From assembly GCA_943908405.1 (NCBI GenBank), contig CALTTE010000001.1:24339-88338 (forward strand): a DNA stretch of 64,000 nucleotides, written 5' to 3'. How positions within the stretch are numbered: the stretch's first letter is position 1; every line of letters starts with the position of its first letter. The notes under the pieces are model-generated. The model was not told the DNA's origin, searched no databases, and saw only the letters and a program-made list of their open reading frames with translations. A program made the translations under genes and the position numbers. Shown here piece by piece: positions 29,070-37,501 of the stretch. This DNA is from an uncultured Moraxella sp. Its GTDB lineage: Bacteria > Pseudomonadota > Gammaproteobacteria > Pseudomonadales > Moraxellaceae.

Positions 29070-29524
29070 TAAAAATCAATATACTCAACATTATCATCTT
29101 GTAAATCCATCATCAACTTTTCTACCTCCTGCAATGGTGATGACTTCACAATACTAACAATACCGCCCATTGCCGCACTCATCAAATCCATATTACCAGT
29201 TTGCATTGCCACGTCCAATCTATCAAACATCTCATCAATAGCGTAACGTCTTTCAGAAAACGTATTCTCAAGGTAACTTTTCAAAATTTCAGTTTGATGC
29301 TGTATTTTACCAACATTTACCGCCCGCCAAGCCTCAATGCTAACTCGCTTTGTTTTTTCCTCTTCAGCAACTTTCTTGTATTCATAATGACTATTAACAA
29401 GTATATCAAAAGCCTCTTTAGCCCCAAGAGCTAAATTCACTCTTGTAGCAATCATTGCAGGATTAACACTACGGATCACTTTAGGGTTAACACTACGGAT
29501 CACTTTAGGTAATTTCTTTGCCAC
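29069..29524 (-). CDS. Small helical protein, unrecognised
   Basis: 151 residues if translation begins at the GTG at 29524, which has GGAG six bases upstream; an ATG at 29536 lacks a ribosome-binding site. The N-terminus carries a 24-bp duplication encoding VIRSVNPK twice. The remainder is helical and charged (YKKVAEEEKTKRVSIEAW) with a C-terminal acidic end (DLQDDNVEYIDF). Translationally coupled to the YkgJ-like gene. No family recognised. It may be an antitoxin or adaptor of the operon, by position only. Confidence 0.6.
   Translation of the reverse strand: MAKKLPKVIRSVNPKVIRSVNPAMIATRVNLALGAKEAFDILVNSHYEYKKVAEEEKTKRVSIEAWRAVNVGKIQHQTEILKSYLENTFSERRYAIDEMFDRLDVAMQTGNMDLMSAAMGGIVSIVKSSPLQEVEKLMMDLQDDNVEYIDF
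29456..29510 (-). repeat. 24-bp direct duplication in a gene start
   Basis: The unit ACGGATCACTTTAGGGTTAA plus CACT occurs twice in tandem, nearly exactly, duplicating VIRSVNP at the N-terminus of the 151-aa protein. Perfect identity suggests a recent event. Confidence 0.8.
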
Positions 29525-29582
29525 AAAAATCTCCATTAACACATAAACCAAAAATTAACTTTCATCTTTTTCTTGAAAGATT

Positions 29583-30509
29583 TTAAATTTTTAAGTAACC
29601 AGAACATTGATACCCAACATCCGATACAGCTGAACCATCATCTTTCATAATCCTAATATTCAATACATCTTTTAAATTACGACCAATAAGCAAAAGTTCA
29701 TTATATCCTGCGTCCGTATAATGCTCAACCTTGTATTTTTCAAATTCTGAAACCAAACGATTGAGTGTATAAATAACTTCATTAGCATTTGCTTGAAGTG
29801 CTTTTAATACTTCTTCAGACTGTTCAAATTTAGCAATTGCCTTATCAACCTCTGCACGATAAGCATGAGCTTTAGTTAGTTGCTCTTCGGCTTTACTTGC
29901 CAACATAAAGCCACCAACCGCCAATGCAGGGCCAGCAACAATACCCCCTAAAGCAATCATACCGCCAGACATACCAAAACCGCCAGCTGCTAAAGAACCG
30001 CCGCCCAACCAAGCAAGTGTTGCGTTTGTCGCCGCTACTCCTGACAAGGATGCAATCGCTGTACCAGTTGATGCTGTAGCTAAAAGCGGTATAGTTCCAT
30101 ATACAGCAAGTCCTGTTAATGCTCCTGCAGTAGCACTAGTTGCAAGATTGCTAGCAATATCCAAAGAAACTTTAACCATTCTCTCCATTTCCTTTATCTC
30201 TTTTTCACTAAAATACTCCTCATAATCCTTAAGTTCACTGCCAGAATTTTTTTGTTGTTTCAACAATTTAATAATATGAGCTATTTGAGTTTGAAAAATC
30301 GTTGCCTTTAATATACCAAGCTCTTTAAATATTTCATTGGTATCGTTTCTAATGTCATCCAACTGCTTTTTTCGGTCTTCGTAACGACGTTCAGCCTTTT
30401 CCCCAATTTCTTTAGCTTCATCTATATCAATAACTGCTTTTGCACCTTTAAATACGCCTGTCGCACCTAAGGTTGCTGCTACACCCCACAATAACACTGG
30501 AATTGCCAT
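29583..30509 (-). CDS. Glycine-rich membrane/coiled-coil protein, unrecognised
   Basis: 308 residues from the ATG at 30509, which has AGAGGA at good spacing. The N-terminus has one hydrophobic helix (IPVLLWGVAATLGATGVF), then a coiled coil (about 30-110). Residues 125-215 are a very hydrophobic Gly/Ala-rich block (LLATASTGTAIASLSG, GGGSLAAGGFGMSGG), like pore-forming or glycine-zipper segments. A second coiled coil follows (about 215-270). It heads the operon leading to the HEPN-like gene. No family recognised. The layout is that of a membrane-inserting protein with helical arms; function unknown. Confidence 0.65.
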   Translation of the reverse strand: MAIPVLLWGVAATLGATGVFKGAKAVIDIDEAKEIGEKAERRYEDRKKQLDDIRNDTNEIFKELGILKATIFQTQIAHIIKLLKQQKNSGSELKDYEEYFSEKEIKEMERMVKVSLDIASNLATSATAGALTGLAVYGTIPLLATASTGTAIASLSGVAATNATLAWLGGGSLAAGGFGMSGGMIALGGIVAGPALAVGGFMLASKAEEQLTKAHAYRAEVDKAIAKFEQSEEVLKALQANANEVIYTLNRLVSEFEKYKVEHYTDAGYNELLLIGRNLKDVLNIRIMKDDGSAVSDVGYQCSGYLKI

Positions 30510-30662
30510 AACTTTTCCTCTATACAAATATTAATTCAATTTAATTTAAAAACATCAGTAACAATCTTAGTATAAATTTGATTACATATTCTACTCCTTA
30601 AAAATAAATCGCATTCGTAACTTTTAACTCATTAAATCTGCTAAAAAACACGCCCCAACCCC

Positions 30663-31322
30663 TCAACCCAAAAACCCAGCCACGCCATCATAACCCAAAT
30701 CTATCAGGCATCGCTTTAACAGATTCATTGCTTTTTTATCTGCTTCTTGCTCTGTTTTTTTGGATTTACGCTGCTTTAATAATGCTTGTAGTTTTGTCAA
30801 AGGGTTGATAGATGGTGATGGCAGTGAGCTAGGTACAGCTCCATAGGTTGTTTTGTCGGCATTATCAAGCAACGCTTGCAACCGCTCCATTTGGGACGAT
30901 TGTTCCGATTGCAGTTGCTCAACTGATACCTTATCGCGAACACCTCTTGACTGCTCGGTTGCCACCTTGTAGCGGGCTTGCTTTAATAATGGCTCAAGAC
31001 AATCAAACACCTCACTTGGGATAAGCCCCTTAAGCTCACGCTCCACCATCGTCAAAAGCAGTGCCTTATCAAGGCCTAACTGGTGCTTGTTTGAGTCAGC
31101 CAATCGTTGCCATCGCCAGCTATAAGGCTTGTCATCAGTACGACACTCAAGCCCAAACACATCTTGCAGTTTGACCAAATCTCGCTGGACAGTGCGTATT
31201 TGCCCATCAATACCCAGTCCTTTTAAATACTGGCAAATATCGTTTGTGGATACATAGCTTGAATTTTTTAACAAAAAATCAATAATATGCCATTGCCTTT
31301 TAATCGTCCGCCCATCGCTCAT
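30663..31322 (-). CDS. Helix-turn-helix regulator, WYL-type DNA-binding part without WYL domain
   Basis: 219 residues. Residues 1-75 form a winged helix of the kind at the front of WYL regulators (RQWHIIDFLLKNSSYVSTND, RTVQRDLVKLQDVFGLE). The expected WYL domain is absent; instead there are helices with Ser/Gln-rich linkers and a basic segment (LLKQRKSKKTEQEADKKAM). WYL-type regulators often control defence genes. This one lies upstream of, and in the same direction as, the HEPN-like operon (154 bases away), so it could regulate it. AGGGTGA precedes the ATG. Confidence 0.68.
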   Translation of the reverse strand: MSDGRTIKRQWHIIDFLLKNSSYVSTNDICQYLKGLGIDGQIRTVQRDLVKLQDVFGLECRTDDKPYSWRWQRLADSNKHQLGLDKALLLTMVERELKGLIPSEVFDCLEPLLKQARYKVATEQSRGVRDKVSVEQLQSEQSSQMERLQALLDNADKTTYGAVPSSLPSPSINPLTKLQALLKQRKSKKTEQEADKKAMNLLKRCLIDLGYDGVAGFLG

Positions 31323-31800
31323 ACATCACCCTAACGCCAAATATCCCCGACATAACCAGTACAATCATTACCATTATAGGATAACAACTTTCTCGCAAAA
31401 ATAACAGCTACCATAATCATTGCTACGTCAATTTTTGTCGCAGCATTGGATAGCGATACTTTTTTTATCAAAAATTATGTTATGATTTTAATTATAATTT
31501 AAGCAAATCCAAAAAATCTTTAACCGGCTATTTTTTGAAATAATCAACCTTTAATAATTTTTCCTTCAATAAAAATTGATTAACCTTAGCCCAAAACACA
31601 AACTCAAAAAAAGCCTTTTTGAACAGGGTTATTTTTAATAACATAAAATTAACAAAAAAACAGCCAATACCCACACAAAAAACCAAGACAACACCGCCAA
31701 CAAGCCATTACAACTAAGAATTAAAGTTCTATTATATACATAATATGCTCTGTACTTCAAGCTTTATTTATTAGATAGTAACCCCAAAAAGTGGGGTGAT
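31323..31800. other. Intergenic region between divergent regulators
   Basis: 478 bases, strongly AT-rich. TATATACATAATATG near 31733-31747 is a possible promoter region for the XRE gene. Nothing else recognised. Confidence 0.4.
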
Positions 31801-32154
31801 ATGACAAAGCGTACAGACAAACATTTAAGCCTTGCTATCGGTCAAAGTATCAGCAAAAAACGCCTAAGCAAAGGCTTGACGCAGGCTCAAGTGGCAGAAA
31901 AAATCGGTGTGAGTAACGATGCTATTTCTCGTATGGAGCGAGGGACAATTATGCCAACCATTAAACGACTCAATCAGCTAGCAACATTATTTGATTGCCA
32001 AACAGTAGAGCTATTGCAACAAAGCAGTCCACTAATCAGCGACCAAAGCCAATATGTTTATGAGCTTTTGGCTCAATTAGATGACACCGACCGTCTAAAG
32101 TTAATCGCTATTATAGAACAAATGGTAGATTGGCGAATCAATCACAAATCTTAA
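31801..32154 (+). CDS. XRE family transcriptional regulator
   Basis: 117 residues. A classical Cro/CI-type helix-turn-helix at residues 12-66 (GQSISKKRLSKGLTQAQVAE, KIGVSNDAISRMERG, MPTIKRLNQLATLFD) followed by a short helical C-terminal part that may dimerise. GGGGTGAT precedes the ATG. It is divergent from the HTH/HEPN operon and convergent with the Slam gene. Target genes cannot be read from the sequence; control of the neighbouring accessory operon is possible. Confidence 0.85.
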   Translation: MTKRTDKHLSLAIGQSISKKRLSKGLTQAQVAEKIGVSNDAISRMERGTIMPTIKRLNQLATLFDCQTVELLQQSSPLISDQSQYVYELLAQLDDTDRLKLIAIIEQMVDWRINHKS

Positions 32155-32212
32155 AAATTTAACAGAATCTGTTTGGCGTTTTATATCCACAACATTCAAT
32201 ATCTTTAACACC

Positions 32213-33856
32213 CTAAAACCGCTGGCTTAATTCAATAAATACTTTTTGTTTATCATAACGAAATAACGGCAAATTGCTGTCCACATTTTGATAACGCCAA
32301 GTCAATCGTGGCGTGATACCTGCAATATGCCAACGGCGATTCCAAAGAGAGGCTTGTATACCGTACTCTTTGTTGTGTTGCACTTTGCCAAAAAAATGTA
32401 CGCCTTGATACTGTTTATCGGCAAAATCAATACTGGTGCGTGTAGAAAAGCCATTGTGCCATTCTTGGGCAACGCCAAGTTTTATCCCTGCTCTAACAAA
32501 CGAATCGCTGGCATCACGCACATCGGCACGGCTATAATTCACGCCCCCAAACCAAGAACGCTGTGCATTTGGGCTGTATGCCACATTCCAATTAAAGGCA
32601 TAATTATTGCCGTTTAAATGCTGGCGGGCAGGGTAATGCTGTTGGTTTATCTCGCTATAAATGCCTGTTTGCCAGTTAGGGTTAAGGCGATAAGAAAAAT
32701 CAACAAATCCGCCGATGTGTTTTGATTGGTTGTCAAAATTTACGTCATTCAACCCGTTAATATCGCTGTTTTTGTTGGCAGTGCCATAAATAGAGCGGGC
32801 ATAAGATAACCCCATAACCGCTGTATGGCGTGCATTTTGATGCCCAAAGCCAAGCGATGCGTTTGTATTTAATTCATTGTATTTTTGATTATCCCAATAA
32901 TATTTACCATCAACACCAAGTTTTGTATCCACATAATAGCCATTTTTTAATAGCCATTTTTTGCCAGCGGATAAGCCCACGCCTACGCCATTGGCTACTT
33001 GTGGTTTTTCAGCAACCCAAGACCCGCCAACATTGCTATCTTTGGGGGCGTTGTTGATGTTTTTATCGCTTAGCCAATTGATGTCGCCGTCTAGCGTCCA
33101 AAGATGTTGTTGTTTGATGGCAAGGATATGCTGGTTGATGTATTGAAGTAGTGTGTCATTATCGCCAATCTCGCTTAACAGTTTATTAAACTGGTCTTCT
33201 GCTGCTCGCCACTGCCTGTCATAAAATAACGCCACCGCCAACCGCAATCGCACAAGCTTGGCTTCTGGCTCACTGCCCAAAATATCCCGATAAGCCTTGA
33301 TGGCTTTGGTGTAGTCGCCTGCATTTTCTGCCAACATTGCCATCGCCCATTGCTCCATCAGCTTGTCTTTGTGGTCATTGGGTAAATCTTGATACAAGGG
33401 CAAAAAAAACGCCACATCATCGGCTTTGTTGTAAATCACCGCCGCCGACAACGCCCTAATGATAATCTCAGGGTGATTTTTAAGCTCTTGCTTGGTTAAA
33501 GACAATGTATTATCTGTTTGAGGCAAAGGCTCACTCAAAGACGATAAATGATTGGCTATGACTTGATTGGCAGCGATTGGATTTGGAGTGGCTGGTTTGG
33601 GTGTCGCTTTATTCAGTGTACTGTCCAATACTGCACTGTTTAATGTCGTACTGTTTAATGCAGTACTGTTTAATGCCGTATTTTCCAATACTGACTTATC
33701 CAATACTGTTTTTTCCGATACCGTTTTTTCCGATACCATTTTATCTAATGCTGGCTTGTTTATCAAAGCGGTATCAACAGCCATTTCATCATTGGCATAG
33801 ACACAAGACACCCACAACCCCAACAACCCACCCATCATCAAGCCACACTTACCCAT
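32213..33856 (-). CDS. Slam-type surface lipoprotein assembly modulator
   Basis: 547 residues. Signal peptide (LMMGGLLGLWVSCVYA), then a periplasmic part with TPR-like helices (about 125-260, e.g. AENAGDYTKAIKAYRDILG), then a beta-barrel of the DUF560 type from about residue 265, ending in the C-terminal aromatic signature ELSQRF. Slams move lipoproteins such as TbpB, LbpB, HpuA and fHbp to the cell surface. Its place directly behind the B-lipoprotein and A-receptor genes supports the lipoprotein as its client. An insert of nine five-residue repeats lies between signal peptide and TPR region. ATG at 33856 preferred over GTG one codon upstream. Confidence 0.88.
   Translation of the reverse strand: MGKCGLMMGGLLGLWVSCVYANDEMAVDTALINKPALDKMVSEKTVSEKTVLDKSVLENTALNSTALNSTTLNSAVLDSTLNKATPKPATPNPIAANQVIANHLSSLSEPLPQTDNTLSLTKQELKNHPEIIIRALSAAVIYNKADDVAFFLPLYQDLPNDHKDKLMEQWAMAMLAENAGDYTKAIKAYRDILGSEPEAKLVRLRLAVALFYDRQWRAAEDQFNKLLSEIGDNDTLLQYINQHILAIKQQHLWTLDGDINWLSDKNINNAPKDSNVGGSWVAEKPQVANGVGVGLSAGKKWLLKNGYYVDTKLGVDGKYYWDNQKYNELNTNASLGFGHQNARHTAVMGLSYARSIYGTANKNSDINGLNDVNFDNQSKHIGGFVDFSYRLNPNWQTGIYSEINQQHYPARQHLNGNNYAFNWNVAYSPNAQRSWFGGVNYSRADVRDASDSFVRAGIKLGVAQEWHNGFSTRTSIDFADKQYQGVHFFGKVQHNKEYGIQASLWNRRWHIAGITPRLTWRYQNVDSNLPLFRYDKQKVFIELSQRF
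33608..33754 (-). repeat. 15-bp in-frame repeats in the Slam gene
   Basis: About nine 15-base units encode five-residue repeats: PALDK, MVSEK, TVSEK, TVLDK, SVLEN, TALNS, TALNS, TTLNS, AVLDS. They form a linker right after the signal peptide. In-frame slippage would change linker length without inactivating the protein. Confidence 0.85.
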
Positions 33857-34027
33857 CACACCCCCAATTGTTAATGCTTTAGCATCTAGATATTTTAACT
33901 TAGCACCGCTTATCTTTTTTGTATCAAAGTTACGTTAAGCGGTCATTTAATTATCACTTATTCAATTATCACTTATTTAATCGCTTGGGCTTAATGCCAA
34001 ACTTACCACCCAACCCACCAAAATCCG

Positions 34028-37000
34028 CTAAAACTTTGCCTCTAAGGCAAGGCTAAAATGACGACCAGGGGCAGCATAGCGTAACGCACTGCCTGCCGAT
34101 TCTGGATTAACCGCATTGACCGATGACTGACGTATTGCCTCCCAAGTGCTGTATTTATAATCAAGCAAATTATAAACACTACCACGCACGGTAACGTTAT
34201 CATTGATATGCCAGTAGCCTGACACGTCGTAGATATACCAAGGCTTGCTAATCAATCGGGTTGCCGAGATGTTGTTTTTAACGCTACCTGTTTTTTGGGC
34301 AATCACCTCATTGGTGTTTTTTGCTTCAGAATAGGTTAAATTCAAATCACCACCCCACTTATCATCAGGGCTATCATAACCAAGCCCTACCACATAGCGG
34401 GCAGGCTGTAGCGAGTCCAAAAGCGGGGCATTGGTATAAACAAAGCCTGGCTTGACTGAGGTTTTTTTAACTTGGATTTTGTTGTGAGCGATGGTGCTAT
34501 AAAGCCCATCAGGGAATTTATCCGACAAATAATGCCAATCAATTTTGCCCAATATATTAAAGCCCGTCAAATGAGCATCTTGCAGGTTATAATAACCATT
34601 GTCTTTGGCAGGTTCTGAAATATCGGGTCTATATTCTGCTGTGGTAATCAAATCTTTGTAACGATTGTCAAAATAGCTAAGCTCAATATTGGCAAAATCA
34701 TTGGAAACACGCACGCCAAACTCTTGGTTGCTTGCTTTTTCTGGGGATAATTTTGAGACGTATTGCTGTTCTACACTGACAGGATTACTGGGGTCAAATG
34801 CTGCTCGCCGACCAAACAATTCATAAAAGGCGGGCACTCTAAAGCCATTAGAATAACGATACGACAAGGCAATATTATCGGTTGCCTTAAATACCGCCCC
34901 AGCATTCCAAGACAAATTGTTGTATTTACCTGTGCCAGTGAATTTGTCTTTTGACTCAAATTGATGAACATCATAACGCAACCCAACGCCCAAATTAAAG
35001 CGGTTGATACGCATTTGATGCTTAAGACCCAAAAAGGCATTATGTCCTGTGATGGTGCGTGTTGTACAATCGGTCAGTCCAATCCCTTTGTCTTTACAAT
35101 AATTGGTGCGGTGTATCGCAATCGGTGCTGGCTCATAAATTTTAGGATTGTCAAAACTACCACCACCTGTACTACCATCAGCCTTGACCACCTCTTGCCA
35201 AATGGGCTGATAGTTATCACGCCCTGGATATTTGCCAGCGTGTGCCGATTCAGCAAAAAAATCGCCCCGATACAAGTTGGATTCAAACTTATCAAGCCCC
35301 GCCAACAAATCCACCTGATGACTGGTATCCCCTAAGCTAAATTTTTTGTCCAATGACGCTTTAAATAAATTATGCGATTCTTGATAAGTATTGCGATGCG
35401 ATTGATAAGACGACCAAGGTTTGTCCACGCTAGCACGGCAATTTTTATCAAAGGTGGGATAATCAGAACAGCGGTGCTCGTGAAACTTTGTGCTTAAATC
35501 AATGGTTTGTCTATCAAAGCTTGCTTTGGCATTGTCAAAAAAAGCGTTATCGGCATTGTTGTATTGATAATAAAGACCCGCTCTTGATTTGTCGTGATGT
35601 TCATCATAATAAACAGCAGTGCTGTAGATGGGTACTCTAGCAAAGGGCAAGGTTTCCCAAAGAATACCTTCATTGACATTATTACCTGTATATATGCCAT
35701 GGTGATTTTGAATACGATCAAAGCGTTTGGCCTCACTTGGGGTGATATAGGACGCTCTTGTTTTGTCCTGAATGTCGTATTGTTGCTGGGTTTTTTCAAA
35801 TACCGCCCCCAAATACTGCTTATCGGTCAAATAATAACCCCCTTTGAACAGTACAGACTTTGATTGATAGTCCATTGGATTGGGCAATAAGCGTCCAGCC
35901 CCAGTATAATCTTTGGCACTGACTTGCTCGGTTTTGTGTTGCATACTGTCATAAATCGCCTGCTCTTTGGCGGTAAAGGGAGGGCTTAGTCTTGGTTCAT
36001 CTGGTGTGTCTTTGGTTGTCTCTGCTTTGGGTTTTGGGGTGCAACCTTGTAGATTGACAGGGTCGGTGCATTCTTGCCTCAACACAAACCAGCCATTTTT
36101 TAATAGCTCTTGTTGTGTGCCCACTCGCTTATCAAAAGGAGAACGAGGTCTTAAATCATAAGGGGAGGCATAAGCACCCACGCTTGTGATACTTTGTTTA
36201 AATGCATCAATCGCTTTATGGGCTTTGGTTTCTTGACCTTTGCGGTGGGTAAGCTGTATCAAGCCATCAAACTGTCCCGATCTGCCAGCCACACCAACAC
36301 TATTGAGCCATTGGTTGTTTTTGCTACTGTAGGCAGTTTTGGCATCAACGCCCCAATTTTTATCATCGCTAAGAATGTCTTTGGCTTCTTTGGTGCGAAA
36401 AGCCACCGCTCCACCCAAAGCACCGCTACCAAAATCCGATGATGACGCCCCTTTGCTCAATTCAACCGAACGGATATTTTCATACTCAATCTCATTGATT
36501 GCCCCGCCATTGGCGTTGTTGCTGTCATCAAGATAAGAATGCTCGGTAATATATGATTGAGCTTGTGCCAAGCCATCTACCTGCACGGCAACACGATTGC
36601 GATCCACGCCACGAACAGAATAACCACTAGACGCCCCACGACCCTGCTCCACCACCGCAACACCTGGGTCATAGCGAGCCAAATCACGAATACCCAGCAC
36701 TTGGGCTTTATTCAAATCATCAGATGACTTGACTATTTTTCCAAGCCCCGTTACTTCGGTGCTGGTACGTCCTATTTTGTCGCTAACGGTTACTTGCAAG
36801 CTTTGCAATACAACTGGATTGCTTTGGGCTGGGTTATTTGGCGTGGCATTGCTTTGGGTATCCGATGGTAAATGGCTTTGTGGTGGGGTTAGGCTTTGTG
36901 CGGAGTCGGATTGGACAGATTGCACAGGGGCAAAGGCTGTCTGTGCCGCTTGGGCTGATACTACGATTGCCCCACTTGCCGACAAAATCGCCAAAGACAT

Positions 37001-37069
37001 TGCTTTTTTCTTAAAAATTTGTTGCTTAAATGACTTGGCTTGACAGACAAAACAACAATGATAAGACAT
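34028..37069 (-). CDS. TonB-dependent transferrin/lactoferrin-type receptor (TbpA/LbpA family)
   Basis: 1013 residues. Signal peptide ending near SAQAAQ, then a plug domain with EVTGLGKIVKSSDDLNKAQV, IRDLARYDPGVAVVEQGRGA and INEIEYENIRSVELSKGASS, the hallmark of TbpA/LbpA/HpuB-like receptors. The 22-stranded barrel ends with FSLALEAKF, C-terminal Phe included. Extracellular loops contain Cys pairs (QECTDPVNLQGC, HRCSDYPTFDKNC). It strips iron from a host glycoprotein and imports it with TonB energy. Order B-A-Slam resembles lbpB-lbpA-orf3 of M. catarrhalis rather than tbpA-orf3-tbpB; ligand remains undecided. Confidence 0.88.
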   Translation of the reverse strand: MSYHCCFVCQAKSFKQQIFKKKAMSLAILSASGAIVVSAQAAQTAFAPVQSVQSDSAQSLTPPQSHLPSDTQSNATPNNPAQSNPVVLQSLQVTVSDKIGRTSTEVTGLGKIVKSSDDLNKAQVLGIRDLARYDPGVAVVEQGRGASSGYSVRGVDRNRVAVQVDGLAQAQSYITEHSYLDDSNNANGGAINEIEYENIRSVELSKGASSSDFGSGALGGAVAFRTKEAKDILSDDKNWGVDAKTAYSSKNNQWLNSVGVAGRSGQFDGLIQLTHRKGQETKAHKAIDAFKQSITSVGAYASPYDLRPRSPFDKRVGTQQELLKNGWFVLRQECTDPVNLQGCTPKPKAETTKDTPDEPRLSPPFTAKEQAIYDSMQHKTEQVSAKDYTGAGRLLPNPMDYQSKSVLFKGGYYLTDKQYLGAVFEKTQQQYDIQDKTRASYITPSEAKRFDRIQNHHGIYTGNNVNEGILWETLPFARVPIYSTAVYYDEHHDKSRAGLYYQYNNADNAFFDNAKASFDRQTIDLSTKFHEHRCSDYPTFDKNCRASVDKPWSSYQSHRNTYQESHNLFKASLDKKFSLGDTSHQVDLLAGLDKFESNLYRGDFFAESAHAGKYPGRDNYQPIWQEVVKADGSTGGGSFDNPKIYEPAPIAIHRTNYCKDKGIGLTDCTTRTITGHNAFLGLKHQMRINRFNLGVGLRYDVHQFESKDKFTGTGKYNNLSWNAGAVFKATDNIALSYRYSNGFRVPAFYELFGRRAAFDPSNPVSVEQQYVSKLSPEKASNQEFGVRVSNDFANIELSYFDNRYKDLITTAEYRPDISEPAKDNGYYNLQDAHLTGFNILGKIDWHYLSDKFPDGLYSTIAHNKIQVKKTSVKPGFVYTNAPLLDSLQPARYVVGLGYDSPDDKWGGDLNLTYSEAKNTNEVIAQKTGSVKNNISATRLISKPWYIYDVSGYWHINDNVTVRGSVYNLLDYKYSTWEAIRQSSVNAVNPESAGSALRYAAPGRHFSLALEAKF

Positions 37070-37501
37070 ACAATTACTCGCTAATTTAATAGATCTGATT
37101 TGATAAATAACCTGATTTGATAGACCCTAATTGAATAGATAAAGTGCCAATATCAGCTATCAGCACTTAATAATTTAAATGACATTGAGTAACGCCAGCT
37201 TGATAAATTGGCTTGACATAAAGACTTAGTATCATCAAGACTTAGTATCTTGACATAAAGACTTAATATAAAAACTTACTATAAAAACAAGGGTTTGGTA
37301 ACGCCGAACTTATTTGGCTAACTGTTCAGGTGCAATGGGCAATCAGGCACAATGGGTAATAGCGATAATTGCCAATACCATTTACATAATATCTTACATA
37401 ACGTCTTATAACATCAATTTGCAAATGCCAATTTATCAAAATATTACCCAAACACAACTACCCAAACACAGTTACTTACATACAGTTACTGGCTAACACT
37501 T
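37070..37501. other. Intergenic region between receptor genes, with AAGACTTAGTATC repeats
   Basis: 432 bases between the lipoprotein gene and the receptor gene. Imperfect repeats of AAGACTTAGTATC occur at 37220-37290, and CAATGGGCAATCAGGCACAATGGG near 37334 is a second short duplication. The gap is longer than usual within such operons, so a separate promoter for the receptor is possible. Confidence 0.5.
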
